Counted from the stretch's first letter, positions 16,801-24,167 are shown. The stretch is 64,000 nt of DNA from CAYNEI01 sp964396185 (GCA_964396185.1 CAYNEI010000013.1:1-64000); one strand, 5' to 3'. A program made the numbers and translations. Notes: generated by a model from the sequence alone, not told the origin.

Positions 16801-17525
16801 TTGTCGCCGTTGTACGTGACGATCACGTCCGGGTCGAGATCCCGGATGCGCTTGGCCAGGGTCGCGATGAGCATCCGATCCGAGTCATCATCGGGCTTGG
16901 TGAGCGTCTCCTGGTGGCCTCGGTTGTCGGCCAGGGAGGCCACGATGATCGGGTCCTGGTCCGGGTTGGGCGTGACTTTCGGGTTGTAGACCTCCAGGTC
17001 GAAGGCGAGCACGTGTAGATCGAGATCGCGCTCTGCGTCCTGCTCAGCGTCCACGAGCTCCACGTGGTCCGGGCGCTGCTCGCTCTTCTTCGTCTCGACC
17101 CGCGTCCAGGTGAGTGGCACGAGGCCCTTGTCGATGAGGTAGCGGTTGGCGAAGAGGACGTCGTCCTCGCGCGTGGAGCCCACGGTCTCCAGGCCGCGGA
17201 TCTTGCGCCGCAGCGCGGGCACGTCCTGGGGGTGCCTGGCAACCACGCGCACCACCCCGATGGGATCCAGACCCTCCTGGAGCGTGACGGTCTCGCAGCG
17301 ATGGACCTCGGCATCCCCGGCTCGCGTGCCCTCGATCTCAGCCGCCGTGGCTTGCACGTCCGTGCCCAGGCTGGGAACGGCGTAGAAGTAGGGCTCGAAG
17401 GTGGGATCTAGCACCGGGGTGGCGCCCTGTTCACCCGCGATCCAGAGGCGGATCCAGGCGCGCTCGCCCACCGTGAGGTAGTCGGTGGTGAGCAGCACGC
17501 CCTCGATCGCGCCAGCCGGCGTCAT
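13893..17525 (-). CDS. polB: Family-B replicative DNA polymerase with an intein
   Basis: A 1210-residue precursor; removing the intein leaves a 794-residue polymerase, normal for archaeal PolB. Exonuclease motifs: LAFDLEVYNP (Exo I, Asp near 176), TYNGDNFDWP (Exo II, near 241), YAIDD (Exo III, near 346). Polymerase motif A is DFSSMYPSI near 434, motif B is KVLTNAFYGYMG near 530, and motif C YGD/TDS is interrupted by the intein. Start ATG 17525 lies 25-30 bp after a ctttatcc TATA box, so the mRNA is leaderless. The upstream in-frame TTG (17537) is unlikely. It carries out chromosome replication with proofreading. Confidence 0.95.
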   Translation of the reverse strand: MTPAGAIEGVLLTTDYLTVGERAWIRLWIAGEQGATPVLDPTFEPYFYAVPSLGTDVQATAAEIEGTRAGDAEVHRCETVTLQEGLDPIGVVRVVARHPQDVPALRRKIRGLETVGSTREDDVLFANRYLIDKGLVPLTWTRVETKKSEQRPDHVELVDAEQDAERDLDLHVLAFDLEVYNPKVTPNPDQDPIIVASLADNRGHQETLTKPDDDSDRMLIATLAKRIRDLDPDVIVTYNGDNFDWPYLLDRAQVHGIDVRVGRDGSPPNIRQAGRDKAVTLTGRGNVDGYQMAQRDLPDVKVKTLERVAEHLGVVDEGGRTDLDSAKMAEIWDDADQREELLAYAIDDATSALGIGEELLPLQIRLCRRTYQDLSDGSRMGRGRQADWYLLAEAHRRGIIAPDKRDGFARSQQYEGGVVLEPPAGIHEDVVYLDFSSMYPSIMVAYNVSPDTYLPPDQAPDGPVHEAPDVGHRFRTEPDGFFKRILQELLSTRQDLKGEMAVQERGSQGWRTLKVEEQAIKVLTNAFYGYMGWGGARWQSVPCAEATTAWGRHFVQRAAEMARDLDLEVLYGDSVTAERLVTVRDPSGAVQPMTVEDLFERAGQGAIEQHGSKEVARPEGYQALSVDPETQEACWSPIQGVIRHAAGKPIYRVWQKHGETRVTEDHGLMTLGEGGLARTRPEDVGLRDLFRVEGIQRGPTPDRIDLLEILEPYGFELHVKGKTRNARAYPVGDRIAFGWQNRRDPITIPRYVDMGSEAFEALCRLVGAYVAEGSASTPETTDTRMGASIASADQAWLEQLQADYHLLFENAKGSIIRSTRGIRELEREDGSVLAYEDKTQKLQMMNQLAAVFFRQLCGQTSEGKRLPAFVFNIPEAYQRIVLDTMVQGDGSTWPDPRYTDAYHDEQFSYTTKSLPLISGLCLMLGQLGVHYSLQYRQEKETYTLKTSSKPNNSLETRIREEPYEGYVYDLEVEGTNTFVDACGQILLHNTDSVMILDAPEIQAYIDEVNRELPVELEVEARFEVLFFTGAKKRYAGRTREGETIVRGLEVRRGDWCAYAKRVQQEVIDALLESRDPEEAKRIGIDAVQALRDGEVPVEELSIHKTLTMAPEDYQAKQPHSVAVEHAQANNPGFQAPVGSKIGYVIVKDKSDLISERARLLEFLDPDDAVDDEYYIENQVIPAAHRVLAYFGVSKDELAGRPSQASLQDWF
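14559..15806 (-). mobile_element. Intein in PolB motif C (pol-c site) with LAGLIDADG-type endonuclease
   Basis: A 416-residue intein, precursor residues 574-989, begins with Ser (SVTAERLVTV) right after YGD and ends ...GQILLHN before TDS, so +1 is Thr. This splits the catalytic YGDTDS. Two degenerate dodecapeptides, RLVGAYVAEGS and IVLDTMVQGDGS, mark a DOD homing endonuclease; the acidic residues Glu and Asp are kept. Splicing residues (Ser1, terminal His-Asn, Thr+1) are intact, so self-removal should work and is required for polymerase activity. The insertion point matches other archaeal pol-c inteins. Confidence 0.93.
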
Positions 17526-17547
17526 CTGGGCCGGCAAGCGGGCCAGG

Positions 17548-17555
17548 GATAAAGA
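17548..17555 (-). promoter_or_regulatory. TATA box for polB
   Basis: On the - strand, ctttatcc lies about 26 bp upstream of the polB ATG at 17525, the spacing expected if transcription starts at the start codon. It decides against the upstream TTG start. Confidence 0.55.
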
Positions 17556-17625
17556 GCCTGTGCGATGCCCTGAGGCTAGCCCGAGCCGTAACCCCTATCA
17601 ACAGGGGAGTGGGTGGCCGCGGCCG

Positions 17626-18531
17626 ATGCGACCTCGGCACGTTCTCGTGGCCCTCGTGGCTCTCTGCCTGACCCTCCCGACCGCCGCCTTGGCTCAAGAG
17701 CCCCCGCAGGTGCTCCACGAGCTCACGGTCGACGGGGAAGCGCTCACCCCAGGCACCGAGCTCACCCCAGGCCAGACGATCTTCCTCCAGGGCAACGTCA
17801 CGCCCCCCGATCAGGAGAACATGACATGGCGTGTGTTCGTCAACGCGACCCTCGACGGCCAAGCTCCCGGGGGCAACGGGACCGGACCCCTGCTCTCCAA
17901 CGGGGAGACCGTGGTGTTCGCCGAGCAGATCCAGGCACCCCACTCTACCGGTGCCCACGAGATCGCCTACACGATCACCGTCCAGTCCCGCAACGAGACC
18001 CCCGCCCAGGCCCCGCCACCAGACGGGAACGGGACCGGCAACGAGACCGGGAACGAGACCGACGGGAACGCCACGACCTCCGGCGGATTAGGGCCATGGC
18101 AGACCGCCGAGCTCGTCGAGGAGACCATCAGCTTCCAGGTGGCCAACCTAGCCGCTCCTCCGAGCCCAGGGCTCCCCTGGGCGCTCATCCTGCTGGTGGG
18201 CGCCGTGGTCGTGGCTGGAGGAGCTGGAGCATACTGGTGGGTCAACCGGGACACCCAGATCCGCTCCCACAAGCCCAGAAGCCAGGCCATGGCGGACCTC
18301 GAGGGCTCGAAGTACAAGGGTCAGCCTGCAGCGCAGGCCGACCCCGAGGTCCATCCCCAGCTCAAGATCCTCGAGGCGCGAGCGGCTGACATCCGGCGCA
18401 TGATCGAGCTGGCCAAGGACCGCCACGAGCGCGGGGATCTCACCGAGCATCAGTTCAACACGATCCGGGAGCGCAAGGAGGCCGAGCTCGAGGGGATCGA
18501 GCGCGAGATGAGCGAGTACCGCGAAGGCTGA
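17626..18531 (+). CDS. Secreted, probably N-glycosylated membrane protein with C-terminal SHOCT-like helices
   Basis: A 301-residue protein. It has a signal peptide (VLVALVALCLTLPTAALA), a beta-rich extracellular domain and many N-x-T/S sequons (NVT, NMT, NAT, NGT, NET) clustered before residue 155, suggesting glycosylation. A transmembrane helix follows (LPWALILLVGAVVVAGGAGAYWW near 185), then a cytoplasmic tail ending in a SHOCT-like motif (ERGDLTEHQFNTIRERKEAEL). It is divergent from polB, 100 bp away. Function unknown; a surface-anchored adhesion or sensing role is possible. Confidence 0.7.
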   Translation: MRPRHVLVALVALCLTLPTAALAQEPPQVLHELTVDGEALTPGTELTPGQTIFLQGNVTPPDQENMTWRVFVNATLDGQAPGGNGTGPLLSNGETVVFAEQIQAPHSTGAHEIAYTITVQSRNETPAQAPPPDGNGTGNETGNETDGNATTSGGLGPWQTAELVEETISFQVANLAAPPSPGLPWALILLVGAVVVAGGAGAYWWVNRDTQIRSHKPRSQAMADLEGSKYKGQPAAQADPEVHPQLKILEARAADIRRMIELAKDRHERGDLTEHQFNTIRERKEAELEGIEREMSEYREG

Positions 18532-18543
18532 GGAGCCCGTGGG

Positions 18544-18550
18544 TTATATA
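18544..18550 (+). promoter_or_regulatory. TATA box of the L18Ae-prefoldin-FtsY operon
   Basis: ttatata, inside gggttatatatgcc, is centred about 34 bp before the ATG at 18581, giving a predicted start near 18574 and a very short leader. It is the best TATA match in the window and fits strong ribosomal-protein expression. Confidence 0.65.
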
Positions 18551-18580
18551 TGCCGGCTCGGTATCGCTGCTCGTGGTCCC

Positions 18581-18847
18581 ATGAAGGCGTTCCGAATCTC
18601 CGGGGAGTTCCGGATGGGCCTGAAGCCCCAGCCGTTCACGCTTGAAACCCTGGCCGAGACCGAAGAGGAGGCCACCGAATGGGCCTACTCTGTGCTCGGC
18701 TCCAAACACCGTGCCAAGCGTCGCCAGATCGACATCCAAGATGTCCACGCTGAGGATGCCTCGGAGATCGAGGATCCCAGCATCCAGTTCGCCCTCGAGC
18801 ACGAGGACGAGTACAAGGAGCGCAAGTCCGAGGAGTTCCATGGCTGA
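18581..18847 (+). CDS. rpl18a: Ribosomal protein L18Ae (LX), large subunit
   Basis: An 88-residue archaeal/eukaryotic 50S protein. The start KAFRISGEF, then QPFTLETLAETEEEATEWAYSVLGSKHRAKR, matches the LX/L20A family, with the conserved basic turn GSKHRAKRRQI. A longer ORF from 18539 would read through the TATA region, so ATG 18581 is used. The gene overlaps prefoldin alpha by 8 bp. L18Ae-prefoldin-FtsY is a widespread archaeal order linking translation, chaperoning and secretion. Confidence 0.9.
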   Translation: MKAFRISGEFRMGLKPQPFTLETLAETEEEATEWAYSVLGSKHRAKRRQIDIQDVHAEDASEIEDPSIQFALEHEDEYKERKSEEFHG

Positions 18848-19307
18848 AGCCGACACGCAGCAGCAGATGGCCACCGCCGAGCAGCTCCAGAACCAGTTGA
18901 GCCAGCTCGAACAGCAACGCGAGCAACTGCTTTCCTACGTGAGCGAGCTCGAGCAGACCAAGCAAGCCATCGAGACCATCGGCGAAGCCGATCAGGGTGA
19001 GGAGGTCCTCATCCCGCTCGGTGCTGGCGCGTTCGTCCATGCCACCCTGGCGAGAACGGACACCGTCGTCGGCTCCATCGGGTCCGGCGTGTTGGCCGAA
19101 GAGGCGCCCGCCAAGGCCGCCGAGCGCATTCAGGCCCGCGTCGAGCAGGCCACGAAGGCGGCCGACAGCATCGAGGAGAACATGGAGCACCTGGAAGCCC
19201 AGCTCCAGGAGCTCGTGCAGGGCCTGCAGGCCCAGATGGCCGCCCAACAACAAGGAGGCGGCCCCGGTGGTCCTGGCGGAGCCCAAGGCCCGCTGGGTGC
19301 TGGGTGA
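18840..19307 (+). CDS. pfdA: Prefoldin alpha subunit
   Basis: A 155-residue subunit of the hexameric jellyfish chaperone that captures unfolded chains and passes them to the thermosome. An N-terminal coiled coil (residues about 5-45, LQNQLSQLEQQREQLLSYVSELEQ) and a C-terminal coiled coil (about 90-140) flank beta hairpins (VLIPLGAGAFVHATLARTDTVVGSIGSG). The tail is GGP-rich. It overlaps the L18Ae stop by 8 bp and lies 4 bp before ftsY. Length and motifs match archaeal alpha prefoldins. Confidence 0.92.
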   Translation: MAEADTQQQMATAEQLQNQLSQLEQQREQLLSYVSELEQTKQAIETIGEADQGEEVLIPLGAGAFVHATLARTDTVVGSIGSGVLAEEAPAKAAERIQARVEQATKAADSIEENMEHLEAQLQELVQGLQAQMAAQQQGGGPGGPGGAQGPLGAG

Positions 19308-19311
19308 GACC

Positions 19312-20532
19312 ATGGGCATGTTCGACCGGCTCCGCGATCGCCTCAAGGAGGTCGAGCAGGAAGCCGAGGACGCCGCGGTGTCCATGGAGGACCTCCGCAA
19401 GAGCGACGACGAACTCCTCGCCGAGCTCGACGCCGAGCTGGGCGAGCTGGACGAGGAACAGGACACCGCGCCTGGTGGCGCTGTAGACGACGACGAGCCG
19501 GATGCGAGCGAGCAGCAGGCCGACGCAGGAACCGAGGCGCCGGAAGCTGCACCAGAGCCCAAGGCCGAGAGCGCCCCCGCCGCCCAAGAGACCCCTGCAT
19601 CCGAACATTCCAAGCCCTCCCCGAGCGCCGGCCAAACCAGCGCTCCCGAGGCCAAAGCCCCCACGAAGAAAGCCAAGGGACGCTTCGCCATCGATCCAGA
19701 GCGCGTCGAGGATCTGCTCTGGGATCTCGAGCTCGTGCTGCTCGAATCCGATGTCGCCGTGGACGTCGCCCATGCCCTTCGCGACGAGATGGAGCAGCGT
19801 CTCCCCAAGATCCGGGTGGACCAGAAGAGCGAGGTCCCGGACGCCATCGAAGCCGCTCTGCGCGATGCCATCGTGCAGATGCTCGAGGGCAGCCGGTTCG
19901 ACTTCGACGAGTGGGTGCTCACCAACAGCGGCGACAAGCCCCTGGTCGTCATGTTCGTAGGCGTCAACGGCACGGGCAAGACCACCACCATCGCCAGGGT
20001 CGCCCACCGCATGAAGGAGCTCGGCTTCGGCGTCGCGCTGGCCGCCGGCGACACCTTCCGCGCGGGTGCGATCGAGCAGCTCCAGAAGCACGGCGACAAC
20101 CTGGGCGTGCGCGTGATCAAGCACACCGCCGGCAGCGACCCGGCAGCGGTGGCCTACGACGCCATCGAGCACGCCAAGGCCCGCAAGAAGAGCCTCGTGC
20201 TCGTGGACACGGCCGGCCGCATGCAAACCAACTCCAACCTCATGGACGAGGTCAAGAAGATCGACCGGGTCGCCAACCCCGACCTGACCATCTTCGTGGG
20301 CGACTCCCTGGCCGGCAACGACGCCATCGACCAAGCCCAGAAGTTCGACGAGGCCGTCGGCCTGGACGCCTGCGTGCTTACCAAGGTCGACACGGACGCC
20401 AAGGGGGGAGCCGCGCTCAGCATCGCGCGCGCCGTGGGCAAGCCCGTGGCCTACCTAGGCGTCGGGCAGGACTACGACGACCTGATCCCCTTCGACCCGA
20501 ACTGGCTCGTCCAGCGCATCTTCGGGGACTGA
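19312..20532 (+). CDS. ftsY: Signal recognition particle receptor FtsY
   Basis: A 406-residue SRP-receptor GTPase targeting ribosome-nascent chains to the membrane. An acidic, low-complexity A domain (residues 1-120, rich in Glu/Ala/Pro) precedes the N and G domains. G motifs: GVNGTGKTTTIARVA near 224, DTFRAGA near 250, LVDTAGRMQTN near 300, TKVDTDAKGGAALS near 359, GVGQDYDDLIPFDP near 385. All catalytic positions are present. ATG 19312 is used; another Met is two codons later. It ends the operon starting with L18Ae. Confidence 0.94.
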   Translation: MGMFDRLRDRLKEVEQEAEDAAVSMEDLRKSDDELLAELDAELGELDEEQDTAPGGAVDDDEPDASEQQADAGTEAPEAAPEPKAESAPAAQETPASEHSKPSPSAGQTSAPEAKAPTKKAKGRFAIDPERVEDLLWDLELVLLESDVAVDVAHALRDEMEQRLPKIRVDQKSEVPDAIEAALRDAIVQMLEGSRFDFDEWVLTNSGDKPLVVMFVGVNGTGKTTTIARVAHRMKELGFGVALAAGDTFRAGAIEQLQKHGDNLGVRVIKHTAGSDPAAVAYDAIEHAKARKKSLVLVDTAGRMQTNSNLMDEVKKIDRVANPDLTIFVGDSLAGNDAIDQAQKFDEAVGLDACVLTKVDTDAKGGAALSIARAVGKPVAYLGVGQDYDDLIPFDPNWLVQRIFGD

Positions 20533-20603
20533 GCTGCACTCAAGGAGCTCCGGGCCTTCAGCCGCGATCAACGACGACGGGGGGTGATGGGCGAGAAAGT
20601 CAT

Positions 20604-20627
20604 GTATACATTCATACTTTCGTATAC
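20604..20627. promoter_or_regulatory. Paired GTATAC palindromes upstream of the toxin-antitoxin pair
   Basis: Two copies of the palindrome gtatac at 20604-20609 and 20622-20627, 18 bp apart, sit in the only AT-rich stretch before the antitoxin GTG at 20671. RHH antitoxins often bind such repeated palindromes to repress their own operon. A taaataag near 20642-20649 is a candidate TATA box. Confidence 0.45.
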
Positions 20628-20670
20628 CTATTGAAAACAGCTAAATAAGAGCGTAAACAACGGTGGAAGC

Positions 20671-20919
20671 GTGTCCGATGTCGTGAGCTTCCGGCCGACG
20701 AGCGAAGACCTCGAACTCATCGAGGCGACCCGGGTGCGCATGGGATTCGACTCTCGGGCCGAGGCGATCCGGTTCCTCTTGCGCGAGGCAGCACAGGCCG
20801 GGCGGTCCATGCGCGATGAGCCAGTGTTCCGGTTCCGCGTCCCTGAGGAACACCGAGGCGGCTCGGATGTCACGAGCCGTGGGATCGACCGCGCGCTTTA
20901 CGGCTCCCGGGAGGCGTGA
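20671..20919 (+). CDS. Ribbon-helix-helix antitoxin (VapB-like)
   Basis: An 82-residue protein. The N-terminus VVSFRPTSEDLELIEATRVRMGFDSRAEAIRFLLREAA has the strand-helix-helix pattern of an RHH/CopG DNA-binding dimer. The C-terminal half, rich in Arg and acidic residues, would wrap and neutralise the toxin. Start is GTG at 20671. The stop overlaps the PIN toxin start (GTGATG), the normal antitoxin-toxin order. Confidence 0.8.
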   Translation: MSDVVSFRPTSEDLELIEATRVRMGFDSRAEAIRFLLREAAQAGRSMRDEPVFRFRVPEEHRGGSDVTSRGIDRALYGSREA

Positions 20920-21311
20920 TGCGGGCGATCGCCTGGGATACCTGGGCTTTCGTCGAGGTGGCTCTGGCGCTGCCCCGGGGGAGCGAGGTTCAGGAACTCC
21001 TTGAGGAGGATCCAGTCGTGGTCACGAGCCGGGACGTGGTCGTCGAGACGTTCAACTTCCTGGTCGGTCGAACTGGGGGCGCGGACGTGGCTCTGGCGTG
21101 GTGGCAGGACCTGAGATCCAGCCGGGTACGTGTGATCGACGCGCGCCTTGAGGATCTCCATAGGTTCGCTGCCGAGCACGGGGTTGGGACGTCGCTGAGC
21201 TTGGTTGATCTCTCGCTGGCCTTCGCGGCCTCAGAGGCTGGCGCCTCTGAGGTCGCTACGGAGGATGCTGCCTTCCGGCGCCTCGGTCTCGACCCGCTGT
21301 TCGCTCGGTGA
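20919..21311 (+). CDS. PIN-domain ribonuclease toxin (VapC-like)
   Basis: A 130-residue PIN nuclease that would cleave RNA when freed from its antitoxin. Acidic residues of the metal site are visible: Asp in AIAWDTWAFVE, Glu in VVVETFNFLV, Asp in LVDLSLAFAA and Asp in VATEDAAFRRLGL. The canonical VapC start (xxDTSx) is varied to AWDTW. Start ATG 20919 overlaps the antitoxin stop. The usual targets are tRNAs or rRNA; the target here is unknown. Confidence 0.82.
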   Translation: MRAIAWDTWAFVEVALALPRGSEVQELLEEDPVVVTSRDVVVETFNFLVGRTGGADVALAWWQDLRSSRVRVIDARLEDLHRFAAEHGVGTSLSLVDLSLAFAASEAGASEVATEDAAFRRLGLDPLFAR

Positions 21312-21378
21312 TCCGGGCGCGCGCAAGCACATGTTCGGCCCCCGCGAGGCTGAAAACGCCTCGGATCCTGGCAACCAC

Positions 21379-21642
21379 ATGGCCCCCCAGATCGAGAAGG
21401 TCGAGACGGAAGACGAGTACATCCACGTACGCTTCCGGGACGCAAGCAACTACGATAAGATCCGCACGCCAGACTGGGCGCAGGATGTGGCCGAGAGCGT
21501 CTCTGAAGGCGCCGAGGTGCGAACAGGGAAGAAGAAGGGAAGCGACGACTGGGAGGTGCAAGCCGTGCTCATCAAGAAGAGCGTGGGCGAAGCGAAGGCC
21601 CAGGAGCAGGCCAGGAAGATCGTCGAGAAGATCGAATCCTGA
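21379..21642 (+). CDS. Small conserved archaeal protein of unknown function
   Basis: An 87-residue protein: EDEYIHVRFRDASNYDKIRTPDWAQDVAESVSEGAEVRTGKKKGSDDWEVQAVLI, ending in a helix. The pattern (a beta strand, D-x-IRTPDWA, G-x-VRTGKxK and W-x-VQAVLIxK) resembles short proteins of Methanosarcina and other euryarchaea without known role. It may be a small OB-like domain. An upstream in-frame ATG (21331) would add 16 residues. A GGAGG-like purine stretch follows its stop. Confidence 0.65.
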   Translation: MAPQIEKVETEDEYIHVRFRDASNYDKIRTPDWAQDVAESVSEGAEVRTGKKKGSDDWEVQAVLIKKSVGEAKAQEQARKIVEKIES

Positions 21643-21689
21643 CTAGGAGGCGAACCATTGAAAGACCCCCTCTCGTTCCCAGCTACACC

Positions 21690-22193
21690 ATGACCGAGCT
21701 CCCGCTCAAAGGCCGGCATCCCATCAGCCCCAAGGAGACCACCCACGTCAACGACGCGATCGAGCAGGCGCTCGGGGTGCGCCCGCTTCTCGAGGAGAGC
21801 CTCGTGGAGAAGGCGAGAGCTGGTCCCTACGAGCTCCTGCTCAGCGATGGCAAGGCCTTCGTCGTCCTCGAGGGCCCAGAGCGCTCCGAGCCCACACCGA
21901 CGCTTCGCGCATTGATCACGCACCGCCCCGAGCGCGGCTACGTCACCGTGGACATGGGGGCCGTCCCGTTCCTTCGCAACGGTGCCGATGTCATGAGCCC
22001 AGGCATCACCGAAGCCGACCCCGCCATCGCCGAGGGCGATCTCGTGTGGGTGCGCGACGAGGAGCACGGGGTACCGCTCGGCATCGGGACCGCCCTGGTG
22101 GACGGAGAGGAGATGGTGTCAGCAGACAAGGGCAAGGCCATCGCCATCTGGCACCACGTCGGCGACGAGCTCTGGAGCATCGGTGAGACCTGA
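21690..22193 (+). CDS. PUA-domain RNA-binding protein (DUF1947 + PUA)
   Basis: A 167-residue archaeal protein related to eukaryotic MCT-1. The pre-PUA region (residues 1-70, LKGRHPISPKETTHVNDAIEQALG) precedes a PUA domain: RGYVTVDMGAVPFLRNGADVMSPGI near residue 88, then GDLVWVRDEEHGVPLGIGTA. The PUA domain binds structured RNA, probably tRNA or rRNA. The C-terminal helix is replaced by a GKAIAIWHHVGDELW ending, usual for this family. The convergent gene downstream may overlap its last 75 bp. Confidence 0.85.
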   Translation: MTELPLKGRHPISPKETTHVNDAIEQALGVRPLLEESLVEKARAGPYELLLSDGKAFVVLEGPERSEPTPTLRALITHRPERGYVTVDMGAVPFLRNGADVMSPGITEADPAIAEGDLVWVRDEEHGVPLGIGTALVDGEEMVSADKGKAIAIWHHVGDELWSIGET

Positions 22194-22616
22194 GGCCTCC
22201 CCCGGCTCGTCCGAGACGAAGGCGCTGAGTTCCGCCCAGATCCGCTCGACCTTGGACCACGCCCCTTGCGAGAACGCTGAGCGTACCTCGCCGTGGCTGC
22301 GCCGGGATGGCGCCGGCCAGTGCACCTCTCCTACGATGAACCGTTTCTCGCCAGCCACGCACACGCGCGCATCGCGCGCCCGCTCACCGATCTCCCAAGG
22401 GACGGGGAGCGAGCCGGTCAACCAAGGGTCCAAGAGCGCGTGCATGGCCTCAGACGCGTTGTGCGCCTCCACCGTGTTGACCCGGGCGTGATCCGGGGCA
22501 TCGGATCGGTAGAGGTAGAAGGTCCGCTTGCCGGTCATGCCCATCGTGCCGGCGTTCACGTAGCCGTGGTGGTCAACGCTCGTGGCTCCCGCAGGTCCCA
22601 TCCCGCTTGCTTCCAT
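22119..22616 (-). CDS. Unknown protein, paralogue of the next gene (22684-23115)
   Basis: A 165-residue protein sharing with its neighbour the segment VGEVHWPAPSRRSHGEVRS, and a start like RTFYLYRSDAPD. A conserved W and E-x-R pattern suggests one common domain of about 110 residues. Its 3' end overlaps the PUA gene by 75 bp antisense, so the tail after about residue 140 may not be conserved. The start could be the MTGK-type Met further in. Family not recognised. Confidence 0.55.
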   Translation of the reverse strand: MEASGMGPAGATSVDHHGYVNAGTMGMTGKRTFYLYRSDAPDHARVNTVEAHNASEAMHALLDPWLTGSLPVPWEIGERARDARVCVAGEKRFIVGEVHWPAPSRRSHGEVRSAFSQGAWSKVERIWAELSAFVSDEPGEASGLTDAPELVADVVPDGDGLALVC

Positions 22617-22683
22617 GGCGCCGGCAGAGGGGCCCGTCTCCTTCCCGCCATCGCCGAACCGTTCGACCCAACATCGGTCGAGC

Positions 22684-23115
22684 TTAAGCTTTGACCGTGG
22701 CGAGCTGGGCCCAGGCCGCCTCGAAGCCCGCCCATTCCACAGCATCGAACATGGCGCGCACCTCGCCATAGGTGCGCTCGACGGGCTCGGGCCAGTCCAC
22801 CTCACCCACGAGCAGGCAGCGGCCGTCTCGGGTGCGGCAGACGCGCATCTCGGGGGCGTGCGGCAACACTGGCCCCGCATCATCCCACGGCGGGAAGGGG
22901 AGCGAGGACTGGAGCCTGGGAAGCAGCGCCTCCTCGCTGGCCGCCTCAGCATCGAAGGCTTCGATGGTCTCGATCCACGCTTCGTCCGGGGCATCTGCAT
23001 CCAGGACGTAGAAGGCGCGCGCCTGGCGGCCTTCCACGAGCTCCCGGGGCCGAACGTAGACGCGGTCGCGCGTTCCGGCAGGTCCAGGGAACAGCGGGCG
23101 TCGTCGGGTCTCCAT
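22684..23115 (-). CDS. Unknown protein, tandem paralogue of 22119-22616
   Basis: A 143-residue protein with the same domain as its downstream neighbour: QARAFYVLDADAPDEAWIETIEA near residue 31 and LVGEVDWPEPVERTYGEVRA near 101. It is acidic and has no signal peptide. The N-terminal 30 residues (Arg/Pro-rich) differ between the copies, so the shared domain probably starts near residue 30. The gene pair lies between the ETF operon and the PUA gene, on the same strand as the ETF operon. No known fold is suggested by motif. Confidence 0.6.
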   Translation of the reverse strand: METRRRPLFPGPAGTRDRVYVRPRELVEGRQARAFYVLDADAPDEAWIETIEAFDAEAASEEALLPRLQSSLPFPPWDDAGPVLPHAPEMRVCRTRDGRCLLVGEVDWPEPVERTYGEVRAMFDAVEWAGFEAAWAQLATVKA

Positions 23116-23180
23116 GGTTCTGGATGGTCGCGCAGCCCCATCGAACCCTCGACGAACCGTTCGATTTCCCTTGGAACGTA

Positions 23181-24167
23181 TCAGTCTCGCCGGTCCCGGA
23201 TCTGGGCATCCAGCGCGCGGGCCACCTCGGCCGGGTCCCCCACCAGCGCCCAGTCGGCCCGCTTGGTCATGGGGGCCTCAGCGTCCCGATGCACACTGAC
23301 CACCCACTCAGCGCCCTGGATGGCCAGGGTGTGCTCGAAGGTGCCGAACACGCCGAAGCCGAGGTAGAGGCGGGGTTTGATGTAGGTCCCTTCGGCGTCG
23401 ACCAAGCGGTCCTGGTCTGCCCGGCCACCATGGACCGCACCGCGCGTGGCACCAAGGCTGCCACCGAGGGTCTCAGCCAGGGCCTCGAGCGCCTCCCAGT
23501 GCTCTGCGTGCATACCGCGCCCACCGATGACCACGACCTCGGCCTGGTCCAGCGAGGGGGGCTGTCCTTCGGTGGTACCGGTCACCTCGGGCGCCTCCCC
23601 GAGCTCGAAGGGGATCGTGTCCACCGAGCCGAAGCGCATCTCGTCCGGGAAGCCCTCGCGGGCCGCCCCCGGACGCAGCGTGGCGATCTGGGGCCGCGCC
23701 TTCGGGATGACGACGGTCTCCTCGAGCTGGCCACCGTAGACGGGTCGCTTGGCCAAAAGGCGGCGCTCGCTGTAGTCGATGCGAAGATCGACGCACTCGT
23801 TGGCCGCACCTGTGTCGAGCCGGGCGCCGAGCATGGGGGCTAGGTCTCGGCCCATGTCGGTGGCAGAGAGGAGCACGATCTCGGGCTGCTTGTCCTGGAC
23901 CAGGCGCATGAGGGGCTGGACCATGGGCCCTGCCTGGAACCCGTCGTGATCCCCTTGGGCGATGAGGACCTGGTCGGCGCCGTGATGTACGGCGGTCTCC
24001 GCCATCTCCTCGTCGTCGGTGCCCACGAGCAGGCAGGTGAGTCGTCCGCCGAGCTGGTCGGCCAGTTCGCGCGCCTTGGCCAAGAGCTCCAGCGTGCAGC
24101 GCCGGATCCGCCCGTCTGCGTTGAGCTCGCCCACGACGAGGATGCCGCGCCACTCGTCGTCGGTCAT
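23181..24167 (-). CDS. etfA: Electron transfer flavoprotein, alpha subunit
   Basis: A 328-residue subunit that takes electrons from acyl-CoA dehydrogenase via FAD and passes them to the respiratory chain. The N-terminal domain has LVVGELNADGRIRRCTLELLAKARELA. The C-terminal FAD domain has VVVIGGRGM near 213, GGSLGATRGAVHGGRADQD near 237, KPRLYLGFGVFGTFEHTLAIQGA near 264 and VSVHRDAEAPMTKRADWALVGD near 290. The FAD loop is G-V-F-G-T-F-E-H rather than the usual G-I-S-G-A-I-Q-H, an archaeal-like variant. Start ATG 24167 overlaps etfB stop by ATGA. Confidence 0.92.
   Translation of the reverse strand: MTDDEWRGILVVGELNADGRIRRCTLELLAKARELADQLGGRLTCLLVGTDDEEMAETAVHHGADQVLIAQGDHDGFQAGPMVQPLMRLVQDKQPEIVLLSATDMGRDLAPMLGARLDTGAANECVDLRIDYSERRLLAKRPVYGGQLEETVVIPKARPQIATLRPGAAREGFPDEMRFGSVDTIPFELGEAPEVTGTTEGQPPSLDQAEVVVIGGRGMHAEHWEALEALAETLGGSLGATRGAVHGGRADQDRLVDAEGTYIKPRLYLGFGVFGTFEHTLAIQGAEWVVSVHRDAEAPMTKRADWALVGDPAEVARALDAQIRDRRD

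Noticed and set aside
20533..20670. Promoter-region ORFs near the toxin-antitoxin pair
   Set aside because: None has a start with support; the AT-rich bases are better read as the operator.
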